Shown: piece by piece, positions 13,400 to 20,112 of the stretch
Layout: the number at the start of each line of letters is the position of its first letter
Position numbering within the stretch: position 1 is the first letter of the stretch
DNA from: a virus
IMG/VR virus record: IMGVR_UViG_3300022927_000164
Location: 1 to 20,112 of that record
Direction: 5' to 3' (one strand)
DNA: 20,112 bases
Translations under genes and position numbers: made by a program
The notes under the pieces: model-generated
Told to the model about the DNA's origin: nothing
The model's input: the letters and a program-made list of their open reading frames with translations, nothing else
Databases searched by the model: none

Positions 13400-15733
13400 T
13401 TAGTGTAAAGTATTACCTTTTTCTGCTTTAAGTTCGTTAACTTCTTCTTTTAGATCTTTAATTGCTTCAATTAGTAGACCAACTAGGTTACCATATTTAA
13501 CAGCCATTAGACCTTCTTCGTCAGTTGACACCGCTTCTGGAAGAACTGCGTGTACATCCTGTGCGCTAACACCAGTAGAAATACTACCGTCTGCAATACG
13601 CTCAAATGTAATACCACGAAGTGCCATTACTTTATCTAGACCATTTTCAATTTCATGAACGTTAGTCTTTAGACGATCATCTGAGTAAGCAGTTACGTCG
13701 CCAGCAGCATAAATTGCTCCGCCAACACCTAAACCACCACTGATTTTAACAGCACCAGTTGTTGCTGATGTTGCAGCAGTTGTATTACTAAATGTAATAA
13801 CACCAGTTGCTGTATCGTTAGCATTTGAAGCAATGTAGTTACTGTGTGAGTGACTATCATTTGCCACTGTAGCAGTTAGTGTAGCATTACCTAAGTTAGT
13901 AAATGTAGCACTACCAGACACATCACCAGTTAATGTTAGTGTTGGATCTGCTGTTGCTGTTGTTGAGATACTTACGTTACCTAGGTTTGTCATCGTACCA
14001 GAACCAGTAACAGCACCTGTTAATGTAACTGTTGGACTCTGGTTTTGTTTAGCAAGTTGTACCCAATTACCACTGTGAGCAAAATACGCAGCGCCTTCAC
14101 CGTGAACGTGAGCAAACATACCGTGATATGAACTTGCTGATGGTAAGTCACCAGTTGTAGAATAAACGTTTGAGAACAATATCTTGTTTGTTCCTAAGTC
14201 TAGATCAGCACCTTCAATTTCTGTTCTCACAGCTGCATCAAAGCCATCAATATTTGATGTAACGTGATTGTGGCTATCATCAGCAACCGTTACAGTTAAT
14301 GTAGCACTTCCTAGATTAGTAAGAGTTGCGCTACCTGAAGCATCACCAGCAAGTGTGATTGTTGGATCACTTGTTGCTGTTGTTGCCAGTGATACGTTAC
14401 CACTACCATCAATGCTTGCACTACCTGTGACAGCACCTGTTAGGCTTAGTGTACGAGCTGTTTCCCATGTACTTGCTGTATCAGCGTTACCACTGAAACC
14501 ACCGCCGGCGGCAATTTTACTTCCATCGGCACTGATTGTAGCACTACCAAGTTTAATTGTGCTACCACTTAGATATAGGTCACGCCATTTTAACGAACTT
14601 GAACCCAAGTCATATGTAACATCTGTTTCTGGTAACATGTGACCAGTTTTTAGTGTTTCAGCATTTGTTGTCCACTCGTCGTTTGTTTCGTCCCAAACAA
14701 AACTTACGTTAGAACTTGAACCACGCTCAATTTCAAAACCACCGTTTTGACTTGGAGCACCAGTTTCGTCACTGTTAAGTGTTATAACACTATCACCAAT
14801 ATTAACTGTATTACTGTTAACAGTAGTTGTTGTTCCTGAAACTGTTAGGTTACCACCAACTGTAACGTTACCACTTGTACCAAGAGATGTAAATGTACCA
14901 GCTGCTGGAGTGTTACCACCAACGATACCGTCTAGGTTACCAGTTACGTTACCAGTTACGTCACCAGTTACGTCACCAGTTACGTTACCAGTTAGGTCGC
15001 CAGTTACATCACCAGTGATTGTACTACTAGCGTCAATTGTTGTAAAGTTACCTGCTGCAGCTGTTGTACCACCAATAGTTGTGCCGTCAATGTTACCACC
15101 ATTGATATCCACTGTTGGAATAGTTGTTGTTCCGGTAAATGTTGGACTTGCTGTAGGTGCTTTAGTGTTGATCTGTGTTTGAACATTACTTGTTACACCG
15201 TCCATGTAGTTTAGTTCAGCAGTTGTAGCAGTAACACCATCTAGGATGTTTAGTTCTGCTGTAGAAACTGTAGCACCATCTAGGATGTTTAGTTCTGCTG
15301 TAGAAACTGTAGCACCATCTAGTTTGTTTAACTCAGTACCAGTAGCAGTAACTTGTTTACCAGCAATCTTTAATGTACCAGCATCTACTGTACCTGCTGA
15401 TGCGTCAATAGTTGTTTTAACTAACATGGTGTCATTAAAAAGTGTGTCACTTTTAAAACGCACTGAATTAGTAAATTTATCAGGATAACTTGCGTCATCG
15501 CTGTCAGTCGCGTTACCGTCAGTTGTTTTAAGTGTTGCCGCTATAATCGAAACGTTACGTTCTAGGTCAGCAATACGTCTTAGGTTAGATTTACTACCAG
15601 TAAAAACGATATCTGTATCGCCCGGTTCACCAGTAAATTCTGTAAGTGTACCATCCGCACTATATTTGTATTTCTTGGTTCTGTCTAGACTACTGTCACT
15701 AGTTGAACCACCACTTCTTAGTTTTCTTGCCAT
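13400..15733 (-). CDS. Tail fibre with C-terminal S74 intramolecular chaperone, 777 aa
   Basis: Probable trimeric fibre. The N-terminus (MARKLRSGGSTSDSSLDRTK, then GEPGDTDIVFTGSKSNLRRI) differs from the other fibres and may be its own attachment domain. Around residues 130-185 are four 13-residue repeats of the type T-V-S-T-A-E-L-N-I-L-D-G-A. Near 240-264 is a T-G-[DN]-[VL] repeat (14943-15014). GNLTVSGTTTTVNSNTVNIG (near 291-310) opens a module like that of the 644-aa fibre, as does GDLPSASSYHGMFAHVH near 525-541. The last 94 residues are an S74 chaperone: S684-D-D-R-L-K689, then VSAQDVHAVLPEAV and AVKYGNLVGLLIEAI, with a coiled-coil end (DLKEEVNELKAEKG). The Ser-Lys pair for self-cleavage is intact. 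AAGGGGAGA (15741-15749) precedes the ATG. The leader upstream is strongly structured. Confidence 0.85.
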   Translation of the reverse strand: MARKLRSGGSTSDSSLDRTKKYKYSADGTLTEFTGEPGDTDIVFTGSKSNLRRIADLERNVSIIAATLKTTDGNATDSDDASYPDKFTNSVRFKSDTLFNDTMLVKTTIDASAGTVDAGTLKIAGKQVTATGTELNKLDGATVSTAELNILDGATVSTAELNILDGVTATTAELNYMDGVTSNVQTQINTKAPTASPTFTGTTTIPTVDINGGNIDGTTIGGTTAAAGNFTTIDASSTITGDVTGDLTGNVTGDVTGDVTGNVTGNLDGIVGGNTPAAGTFTSLGTSGNVTVGGNLTVSGTTTTVNSNTVNIGDSVITLNSDETGAPSQNGGFEIERGSSSNVSFVWDETNDEWTTNAETLKTGHMLPETDVTYDLGSSSLKWRDLYLSGSTIKLGSATISADGSKIAAGGGFSGNADTASTWETARTLSLTGAVTGSASIDGSGNVSLATTATSDPTITLAGDASGSATLTNLGSATLTVTVADDSHNHVTSNIDGFDAAVRTEIEGADLDLGTNKILFSNVYSTTGDLPSASSYHGMFAHVHGEGAAYFAHSGNWVQLAKQNQSPTVTLTGAVTGSGTMTNLGNVSISTTATADPTLTLTGDVSGSATFTNLGNATLTATVANDSHSHSNYIASNANDTATGVITFSNTTAATSATTGAVKISGGLGVGGAIYAAGDVTAYSDDRLKTNVHEIENGLDKVMALRGITFERIADGSISTGVSAQDVHAVLPEAVSTDEEGLMAVKYGNLVGLLIEAIKDLKEEVNELKAEKGNTLH
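14943..15014 (-). repeat. 12-bp tandem repeat in the 777-aa fibre, 6 units
   Basis: Six 12-bp units close to GTTACGTCACCA on the + strand, coding T-G-[DN]-[VL] repeats on the minus strand. Two neighbouring units (14955-14978) are identical. Confidence 0.8.
15241..15318 (-). repeat. Perfect 39-bp tandem duplication in the 777-aa fibre
   Basis: Bases 15241-15279 and 15280-15318 are identical. They code two copies of the 13-residue unit TVSTAELNILDGA and are flanked by diverged copies on both sides. Identity at silent positions suggests recent slippage or recombination. Confidence 0.85.
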
Positions 15734-15766
15734 TTTAATCTCTCCCCTTAGAGTTTAACTACCACG

Positions 15767-15826
15767 AGCCAGTAACTCAGTTACCGCAAGCCGTTTCCGG
15801 CACCTAGGGGGTTGGCTCCCCCTAGG
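15767..15826 (-). other. Structured RNA element with possible pseudoknot upstream of the 777-aa fibre
   Basis: Read on the minus strand after the stop of the right-edge fibre there are three hairpins in about 55 nt: a 9-bp stem CCTAGGGGG/CCCCCTAGG with loop AGCCAA (15803-15826), a GCCG-GAAA-CGGC stem with a GNRA tetraloop (15790-15801), and a 5-bp GTAAC/GTTAC stem (15772-15784). The loop bases AGCCA of the first hairpin are complementary to TGGCT just after the third (15767-15771), which would close a pseudoknot round the two inner hairpins. No T run follows, so it is not a standard terminator. It could be a processing or stability element, a cis-regulatory RNA or an attenuating structure. 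I do not recognise it as a known RNA family. Confidence 0.45.
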
Positions 15827-15842
15827 TTTGGATAGTTATAAA

Positions 15843-18800
15843 TTAAGCATTAACATGCTTTAGTCCTGTTACTTCTAGTTCGTCGTTTGTTTCTAGAACA
15901 CCCTGAACAATAGTTAGTGTTGAACCACTAACTGTATATTCTGTTGTTGGACGAAGTAACTGTCTGTTCAAGAACACTTGATATGTCAACGCTGTTGACA
16001 GATCGCTAAATGTATATGCTTGTGTTCCTGAAGCGTTAGCAGTTGCTTCACCACTAGAAACCACAGTTACTGAACTATGGAAGTGTGTAAAGTCGCTTAC
16101 ATCTGTAAGTGAGCCAGTTAAATCACCAGTTACGTTACCAGTTACGTTACCTGTAACATCACCTGTAACATCACCAGTTAAATCACCAGTTACATTACCT
16201 GTTACGTTACCTGTTAGGGCACCGTAAATAGCATCACCGTGAATTTCTGCAAACGCTGTACCACTAGCACCTAAATCATATGTGCTATTAGCACTTGGTA
16301 AGATGTCACTAGCAACATCTGCGCTAAACGCAACAGTGTCAGTAGCCGCATCACCAAATGTTAAGTTACCAGCAATAGTAGCATCACCAGTAACTGTTAG
16401 GTTACCAGCAATATTAACATCAGCATCTGCTGTTAGTGTACTTGTAACGTCTAGTGTACCAGCAATATCAATGTTTGTAGCAAGTTTAGCACTTGTTACA
16501 GCATTGTTCTGGATCTCACCTGTACCAACACCATTAGTTGGAACATATGGAACCGCACTACTATCAGCACTTACAACCACAGCACTTGTGCCTGTTGGCA
16601 TAGTGTCTGTAAATGTAACTGTCTGGTTACTAGCATTAAACGAGTAGTGTGTACTTGGATCCTGGATAATACCACCAACGAACACAAGTGTTCCGCTGTT
16701 TGGTGTAAATCCTAGATTAAATGTTGTTGAACTACCGTCACCGTTTAGTGTTACACGGTTTTGTGTACTAAACGAAACCGTAGCAGGGTCAACAAGCTCA
16801 AATCCACTAGCATCTGCTTTAACCTGTAGTAGGTAATCGCCTTTACCAGTAAGACTTGTATCACTAACGTCTGCTAGGTCTACAACATTGAAGTAACGGC
16901 TTGCGTTTACCCAAGCACTACCATTGTAGTATATGCCATCATCAGCAGACGCACTTGTTATAGTTACGTTGCCAAGGTCTGTTAGGTCATGGTTACTAAT
17001 GTCACTTACAGTACCAGTTACATCACCAGTTAGGTCGCCAATAAAGCCACCGTTACCAGTAATTGCGCCAGTTGCTGTTGTAGCACCAGTAATTGCTAGT
17101 GTACCACCGATTGCTGTGTTACCACTTGTATCAGCAACAGTAAATACTCCATCTACATCAATACCACCATCTAGTGAGGCAAGTCCTGTTACGTCTAGTG
17201 TACCACCAAATGTAACGTTACCAGTAACATCAAGTGTACCAGCAACCGCTGTATTACCGTTTGATACAGCAACAGTAAAGTTACCAGCACCAATATCAAA
17301 GTCAGTACCATCAAATGTTAAGTTAGTACTGTCTTCTAGCGCACCACCTGTACCTGCTAGTACAATACCGTTTGCTGTAAGATCACTAACTGTAGCACTT
17401 GCTAAGGTTGCTTCACCAGTTGAACCTAGTGTACCGCCGATTGTTACGTTGTTAGTAACACTAACGCTACCAAATGTAACGTTAGCAGTTGTAGCAACGT
17501 CCTGACCAATTTCAATTTCAACATCGTTATCAGTAATAGTTGTCGCAACACCTGTACCACCACTAAATGTTAGTGTATCAGTACCAACAGTTACACTGTC
17601 TGTACCACTGTCACCAGCAATATCTAGACTACTTGGAATACTGACTTCGGTAACAGCAGTAATTAAACCTTTACCGTTTACAGTAATTTGAGCAACGTTT
17701 GTACTGTCACCAAATGTACCAGTATCAGAGTTAACAGTTGCTAGAGTTAAAGCACCACTTACGTTAGCACTACCATCAAAACTACTAATTGTAGCAGTAC
17801 CATCGCCAGTTAGGCTTAAATCTCTTGCTGTTGCCAACGCTGTGGCTGTATCAGCATTACCAGTTAAGTCACCTGTTACATCACCTGTTACATCACCTGT
17901 TAGGTCACCAGTGAATGATGTACCTGTAACAGCACCAAATACCGCATCAGCAGCTGTACCACTAAACACTTCACTTGTGTTTGTAGCACCTACTAAAGCA
18001 GTAAATGTTCCAGCACTGTCATCATAACCAAAGAAACCAACTTTTGCTGAGCCGTCGTTATACTTGAACTCAACACCGCGGTCTTTGTTATCATCTGATG
18101 CGTTAGAACCAATTGTGTAAACTGGATCTGTGATTTCAACCACTGTACTGTTAACAGTTGTAGTTGTACCACTTACAGTTAAGTCGCCTGTAACAGTAAG
18201 GTTATTACCGATAGTTACATCATTGGCAAGACCAACTGTAACTTCGTTATCACTTACAACAACAGTTGTTTCATTTGCTGTAGCAGTAAATGTCAACACG
18301 TCTGTGGCAAGGTTAACTGTATCAGTGTTTGATCCGTCTGTCATATCAAGTTCAGTACTGATGCTTGCTGTGGTTACTCCAGTAATTTGACCTTGTGCGT
18401 TATATGTTAGAACCGGAATAGCAGTTGTACTACCAACTGAACCCGCTGTAATCTGATCACTTAGTGTGACCGTAATTGTGTCTGTTGTACTAGCATCTGT
18501 TTCGATACCAGTTCCACCAGCAATAGTAAATGTGTCTGTACCAACAGCAATACTGTCAGTATCAACATCACCAGCAATCGACATTGCGATGCCAATGCTT
18601 GCTGTACCAGCAGAGGTTAGTCGACCTTGTTGATCTACTGTAAATGTTGGAATAGCACTTGAACTACCATATGATCCTGGAGTTACCGCAGTATCACTCA
18701 AGTCATATGTTACAGTGTTAGCAGTTACAGTTGATTCAACACCAGTACCACCACTAAATGTTAGTGTTTCAGTACTAGTAATAAGGTTGTCAGTACCAGT

Positions 18801-20112
18801 ATCACCAGCATACGCCATGCTTACGCTTGGAGTTGCTGTGCTTGTACCAGTAATACGACCTTTTGCGTCTACTGTAATAACTGGAATCTGTGTTGTACTG
18901 CCTACTGTACCAGCAGTTACACCACTGTTAGCAAGTGTTAGTGTAGCACTTACATTTTGTGAACCATCAATACCAACTAGTGTAGCAGTTGCGTCACCAG
19001 TTAAACTTAGGTCACGGGCTGTTTCCCATGCTGTTGCTGTACTAGCATTACCAGTTACGTCACCAGTTAAATCACCAGTTGCCATACCTGTTGTAGCATT
19101 AATAGTAAAGTTGTTATTAATGTTTAGGTTGCCAGTCATTGAGATTGTAGTAATACCACTTAGAGCACCGCTTGTTAAACTTGCTGTGCCATCACTAATT
19201 GTACCAGTGGCATCAATATCAGCAAATGTTACGTTTGCTGTAGTAGCAACATCCTGTCCAATACTAAAGTCAACATCGTTATTAGTAACTGCTGTTGTTA
19301 CACCTGTACCACCAGTGAATACTAGGGTATCTGTACCAACAACCACTGTGTCAGTTGCTGCTCCGTCACCAATAGTAAGTGAAGCACCACTGTTTGCTGT
19401 TGTAACACTAGTAACACGTCCTTTACCATCTACAACAATTACTGGAATTGCTGTAGCACTACCGTATGTACCAGCAGTAACACCACTATTAGCAAGTGTT
19501 GAACTTAGAGCAACGTTACCTGTACCATCAAAACTAATTGCTGGAGCAGTCACATCACCTGTAATACTAAAGTTACGAGCACTTGCTAGAGCAGTTGCTG
19601 AACTTGCATTACCAGTAAGGTCACCAGTTACATCGCCTGTAAATGTAGCATCACTACCGTCTGTACCGTTTTCAAGTATCTTAGTACCGTCACCAGCAAG
19701 AATGTCGCCAGTTACGTCACCAGTTACACTACCAGTATAACCACCAGTTGCTACAAGAGTTGTAAAACTACCTGCGGCTTTAGTAGTAGCACCAATAACT
19801 GTACCATCAATGTTACCGCCGTTAATATCAACAGTAGTAAATGTACTTGTACCACTTGATGTAATATCACCAGTTACGTCACCAGTTACGTCACCTGTTA
19901 CATTACCTGTTACGTCACCAGTTACGTCACCTGTTACATTACCTGTTAGGTCACCAGTTACATCACCAGTTACATTACCAGTTAGGTCACCAGTTACATC
20001 ACCAGTAAATGTAGCATCTGTGCCGTCTGTGCCAGCGTCTAGTACTGAAGTACCGTCTGCAGCTAAAACGTCACCGTTTAGGTTACCAGTAAATGTTGTT
20101 GCAGAAATATCT
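15843..20112 (-). CDS. Giant repeat-built tail fibre protein, partial (N-terminus off right edge)
   Basis: The frame is open from the right edge to the TAA at 15843-15845, at least 1422 codons. The GTG at 19553 is an internal valine (ITGDVTAPAISF), not a start: the reading continues upstream through fibre modules to the edge. Contents in reading order: T-G-[DN]-[VL] repeats (19873-20004), five copies of an 80-residue unit of the type VTAGTYGSATAIPVIVVDGK (starting near 19505, 18938, 18697, 18455 and 17750), an NLTVSGTTTTVNSTVVEI module (near 18200-17950) shared with the 628-aa fibre, further TGDVTG repeats, an LNGDGSSTTFNLGFTPNSGT module near 16760, and an end module VFLNRQLLRPTTEYTVSGST like that of the 628-aa fibre. 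There is no S74 domain. Composition is Thr, Gly, Asp and Val-rich with almost no Cys. Likely a long virion fibre, secreted only as part of particles. Confidence 0.85.
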   Translation of the reverse strand, partial: DISATTFTGNLNGDVLAADGTSVLDAGTDGTDATFTGDVTGDLTGNVTGDVTGDLTGNVTGDVTGDVTGNVTGDVTGDVTGDITSSGTSTFTTVDINGGNIDGTVIGATTKAAGSFTTLVATGGYTGSVTGDVTGDILAGDGTKILENGTDGSDATFTGDVTGDLTGNASSATALASARNFSITGDVTAPAISFDGTGNVALSSTLANSGVTAGTYGSATAIPVIVVDGKGRVTSVTTANSGASLTIGDGAATDTVVVGTDTLVFTGGTGVTTAVTNNDVDFSIGQDVATTANVTFADIDATGTISDGTASLTSGALSGITTISMTGNLNINNNFTINATTGMATGDLTGDVTGNASTATAWETARDLSLTGDATATLVGIDGSQNVSATLTLANSGVTAGTVGSTTQIPVITVDAKGRITGTSTATPSVSMAYAGDTGTDNLITSTETLTFSGGTGVESTVTANTVTYDLSDTAVTPGSYGSSSAIPTFTVDQQGRLTSAGTASIGIAMSIAGDVDTDSIAVGTDTFTIAGGTGIETDASTTDTITVTLSDQITAGSVGSTTAIPVLTYNAQGQITGVTTASISTELDMTDGSNTDTVNLATDVLTFTATANETTVVVSDNEVTVGLANDVTIGNNLTVTGDLTVSGTTTTVNSTVVEITDPVYTIGSNASDDNKDRGVEFKYNDGSAKVGFFGYDDSAGTFTALVGATNTSEVFSGTAADAVFGAVTGTSFTGDLTGDVTGDVTGDLTGNADTATALATARDLSLTGDGTATISSFDGSANVSGALTLATVNSDTGTFGDSTNVAQITVNGKGLITAVTEVSIPSSLDIAGDSGTDSVTVGTDTLTFSGGTGVATTITDNDVEIEIGQDVATTANVTFGSVSVTNNVTIGGTLGSTGEATLASATVSDLTANGIVLAGTGGALEDSTNLTFDGTDFDIGAGNFTVAVSNGNTAVAGTLDVTGNVTFGGTLDVTGLASLDGGIDVDGVFTVADTSGNTAIGGTLAITGATTATGAITGNGGFIGDLTGDVTGTVSDISNHDLTDLGNVTITSASADDGIYYNGSAWVNASRYFNVVDLADVSDTSLTGKGDYLLQVKADASGFELVDPATVSFSTQNRVTLNGDGSSTTFNLGFTPNSGTLVFVGGIIQDPSTHYSFNASNQTVTFTDTMPTGTSAVVVSADSSAVPYVPTNGVGTGEIQNNAVTSAKLATNIDIAGTLDVTSTLTADADVNIAGNLTVTGDATIAGNLTFGDAATDTVAFSADVASDILPSANSTYDLGASGTAFAEIHGDAIYGALTGNVTGNVTGDLTGDVTGDVTGNVTGNVTGDLTGSLTDVSDFTHFHSSVTVVSSGEATANASGTQAYTFSDLSTALTYQVFLNRQLLRPTTEYTVSGSTLTIVQGVLETNDELEVTGLKHVNA
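16117..16223 (-). repeat. 12-bp tandem repeat in the giant fibre (C-terminal array)
   Basis: About nine 12-bp units of the form GTTA-x-x-T-x-ACCW in a row code a TGDVTGNVTG-type segment about 90 residues before the C-terminus, just upstream of the beta end module. Confidence 0.75.
17863..17910 (-). repeat. 12-bp tandem repeat in the giant fibre (middle array)
   Basis: Four 12-bp units, the two central ones identical (GTTACATCACCT), code T-G-D-[VL] repeats directly after the shared VGFFGYDD module. Confidence 0.75.
19873..20004 (-). repeat. 12-bp tandem repeat with 36-bp higher-order period in the giant fibre
   Basis: Eleven uninterrupted 12-bp units. Units 1-3 (19873-19908) are identical to units 4-6 (19909-19944), and units 7-8 are identical to units 10-11, so the array has a 36-bp period of two GDx units and one GNx unit. 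The array codes T-G-[DN]-[VL] repeats on the minus strand. Confidence 0.85.

Noticed and set aside
15803-15826. The CCTAGGGGG hairpin as an ordinary terminator
   Set aside because: No T run follows on either strand, and further structure including a possible pseudoknot follows at once.
15767-15842. tRNA or self-cleaving ribozyme in the structured gap
   Set aside because: No TTCGAATC-type T loop or acceptor stem is visible, and no hammerhead core (CTGANGA with GAAA) can be laid out.
16933-17505. + strand open frame of 190 codons, and similar ones at 14268, 14910, 16282 and 18130
   Set aside because: Same cause: Pro/Val/Ser-rich shadows of low-complexity fibre codons on the other strand.
19551-19553. 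GTG as start of the giant fibre
   Set aside because: The frame stays open upstream to the right edge and continues coding fibre modules, so this GTG is an internal valine.
18715-19740. Long + strand open frame (341 codons) antisense to the giant fibre
   Set aside because: It reads the complement of TGDVTG repeats, giving monotonous S-P-V-T runs. Stops are rare there only because of the repeat composition, and it has no ribosome site or domain.
19873-20004. Repeat array as a CRISPR
   Set aside because: The units are 12 bp, contiguous and without spacers, and they are in frame within a fibre gene.

Overview
The window looks like part of the genome of a T4-like myovirus (contractile-tailed phage), probably marine. 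Two + strand genes match the T4 neck proteins gp14 and gp15 in order and motif. The right half encodes large repeat-built tail-fibre proteins of the kind common in marine T4-like phages of cyanobacteria and SAR11. Short ATAAATAC boxes close to the T4 late-promoter consensus TATAAATA sit upstream of several genes. Base composition is AT-rich, genes are tightly packed with 1-8 bp overlaps, and no tRNA, integrase, transposase or CRISPR is visible. The host cannot be told from this window.

Layout: (1) 1-1095, minus strand, a lysine-rich protein of unknown function that runs off the left edge. (2) 1096-1197, a divergent promoter region with a sigma70-like promoter facing left and a late-type promoter facing right. 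(3) 1198-7034, a + strand run: two tandem paralogous sulfotransferase-like proteins, gp14-like and gp15-like neck/tail-completion proteins, a small protein that may be a degenerate sulfotransferase relative, and a Nudix hydrolase. (4) 7021-9183, a minus strand operon: a 139-aa protein of unknown function and two GT-A-fold glycosyltransferases, behind two overlapping sigma70-like promoters. (5) 9184-9270, a minus-strand terminator whose 3' arm also carries a -35 box. (6) 9271-20112, a minus strand fibre block of four paralogous repeat proteins (the first open at the right edge) and a 60-aa structural-type protein. Two of the four fibres carry C-terminal peptidase-S74 chaperone domains with intact Ser-Asp-x-x-x-Lys motifs; the other two end in a beta-type end module.

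As a system, the + strand run and the fibres look like late virion genes. The glycosyltransferase operon and the left-edge gene carry host-like promoters and are probably expressed earlier. The unusual content is the set of putative group-transfer enzymes (two or three sulfotransferase-like proteins, two glycosyltransferases, one Nudix hydrolase) placed around the neck and fibre genes. This raises the possibility of sulfation or glycosylation of virion or host-surface components. A compact RNA structure with a possible pseudoknot lies in the 109-bp gap before the 777-aa fibre gene. No stretch longer than 300 bases lacks a gene; the gaps are 102 bp (1096-1197), 27 bp (3540-3566), 9 bp (5990-5998), 87 bp (9184-9270), 2 bp (9454-9455), 26 bp (11391-11416), 96 bp (13304-13399) and 109 bp (15734-15842).
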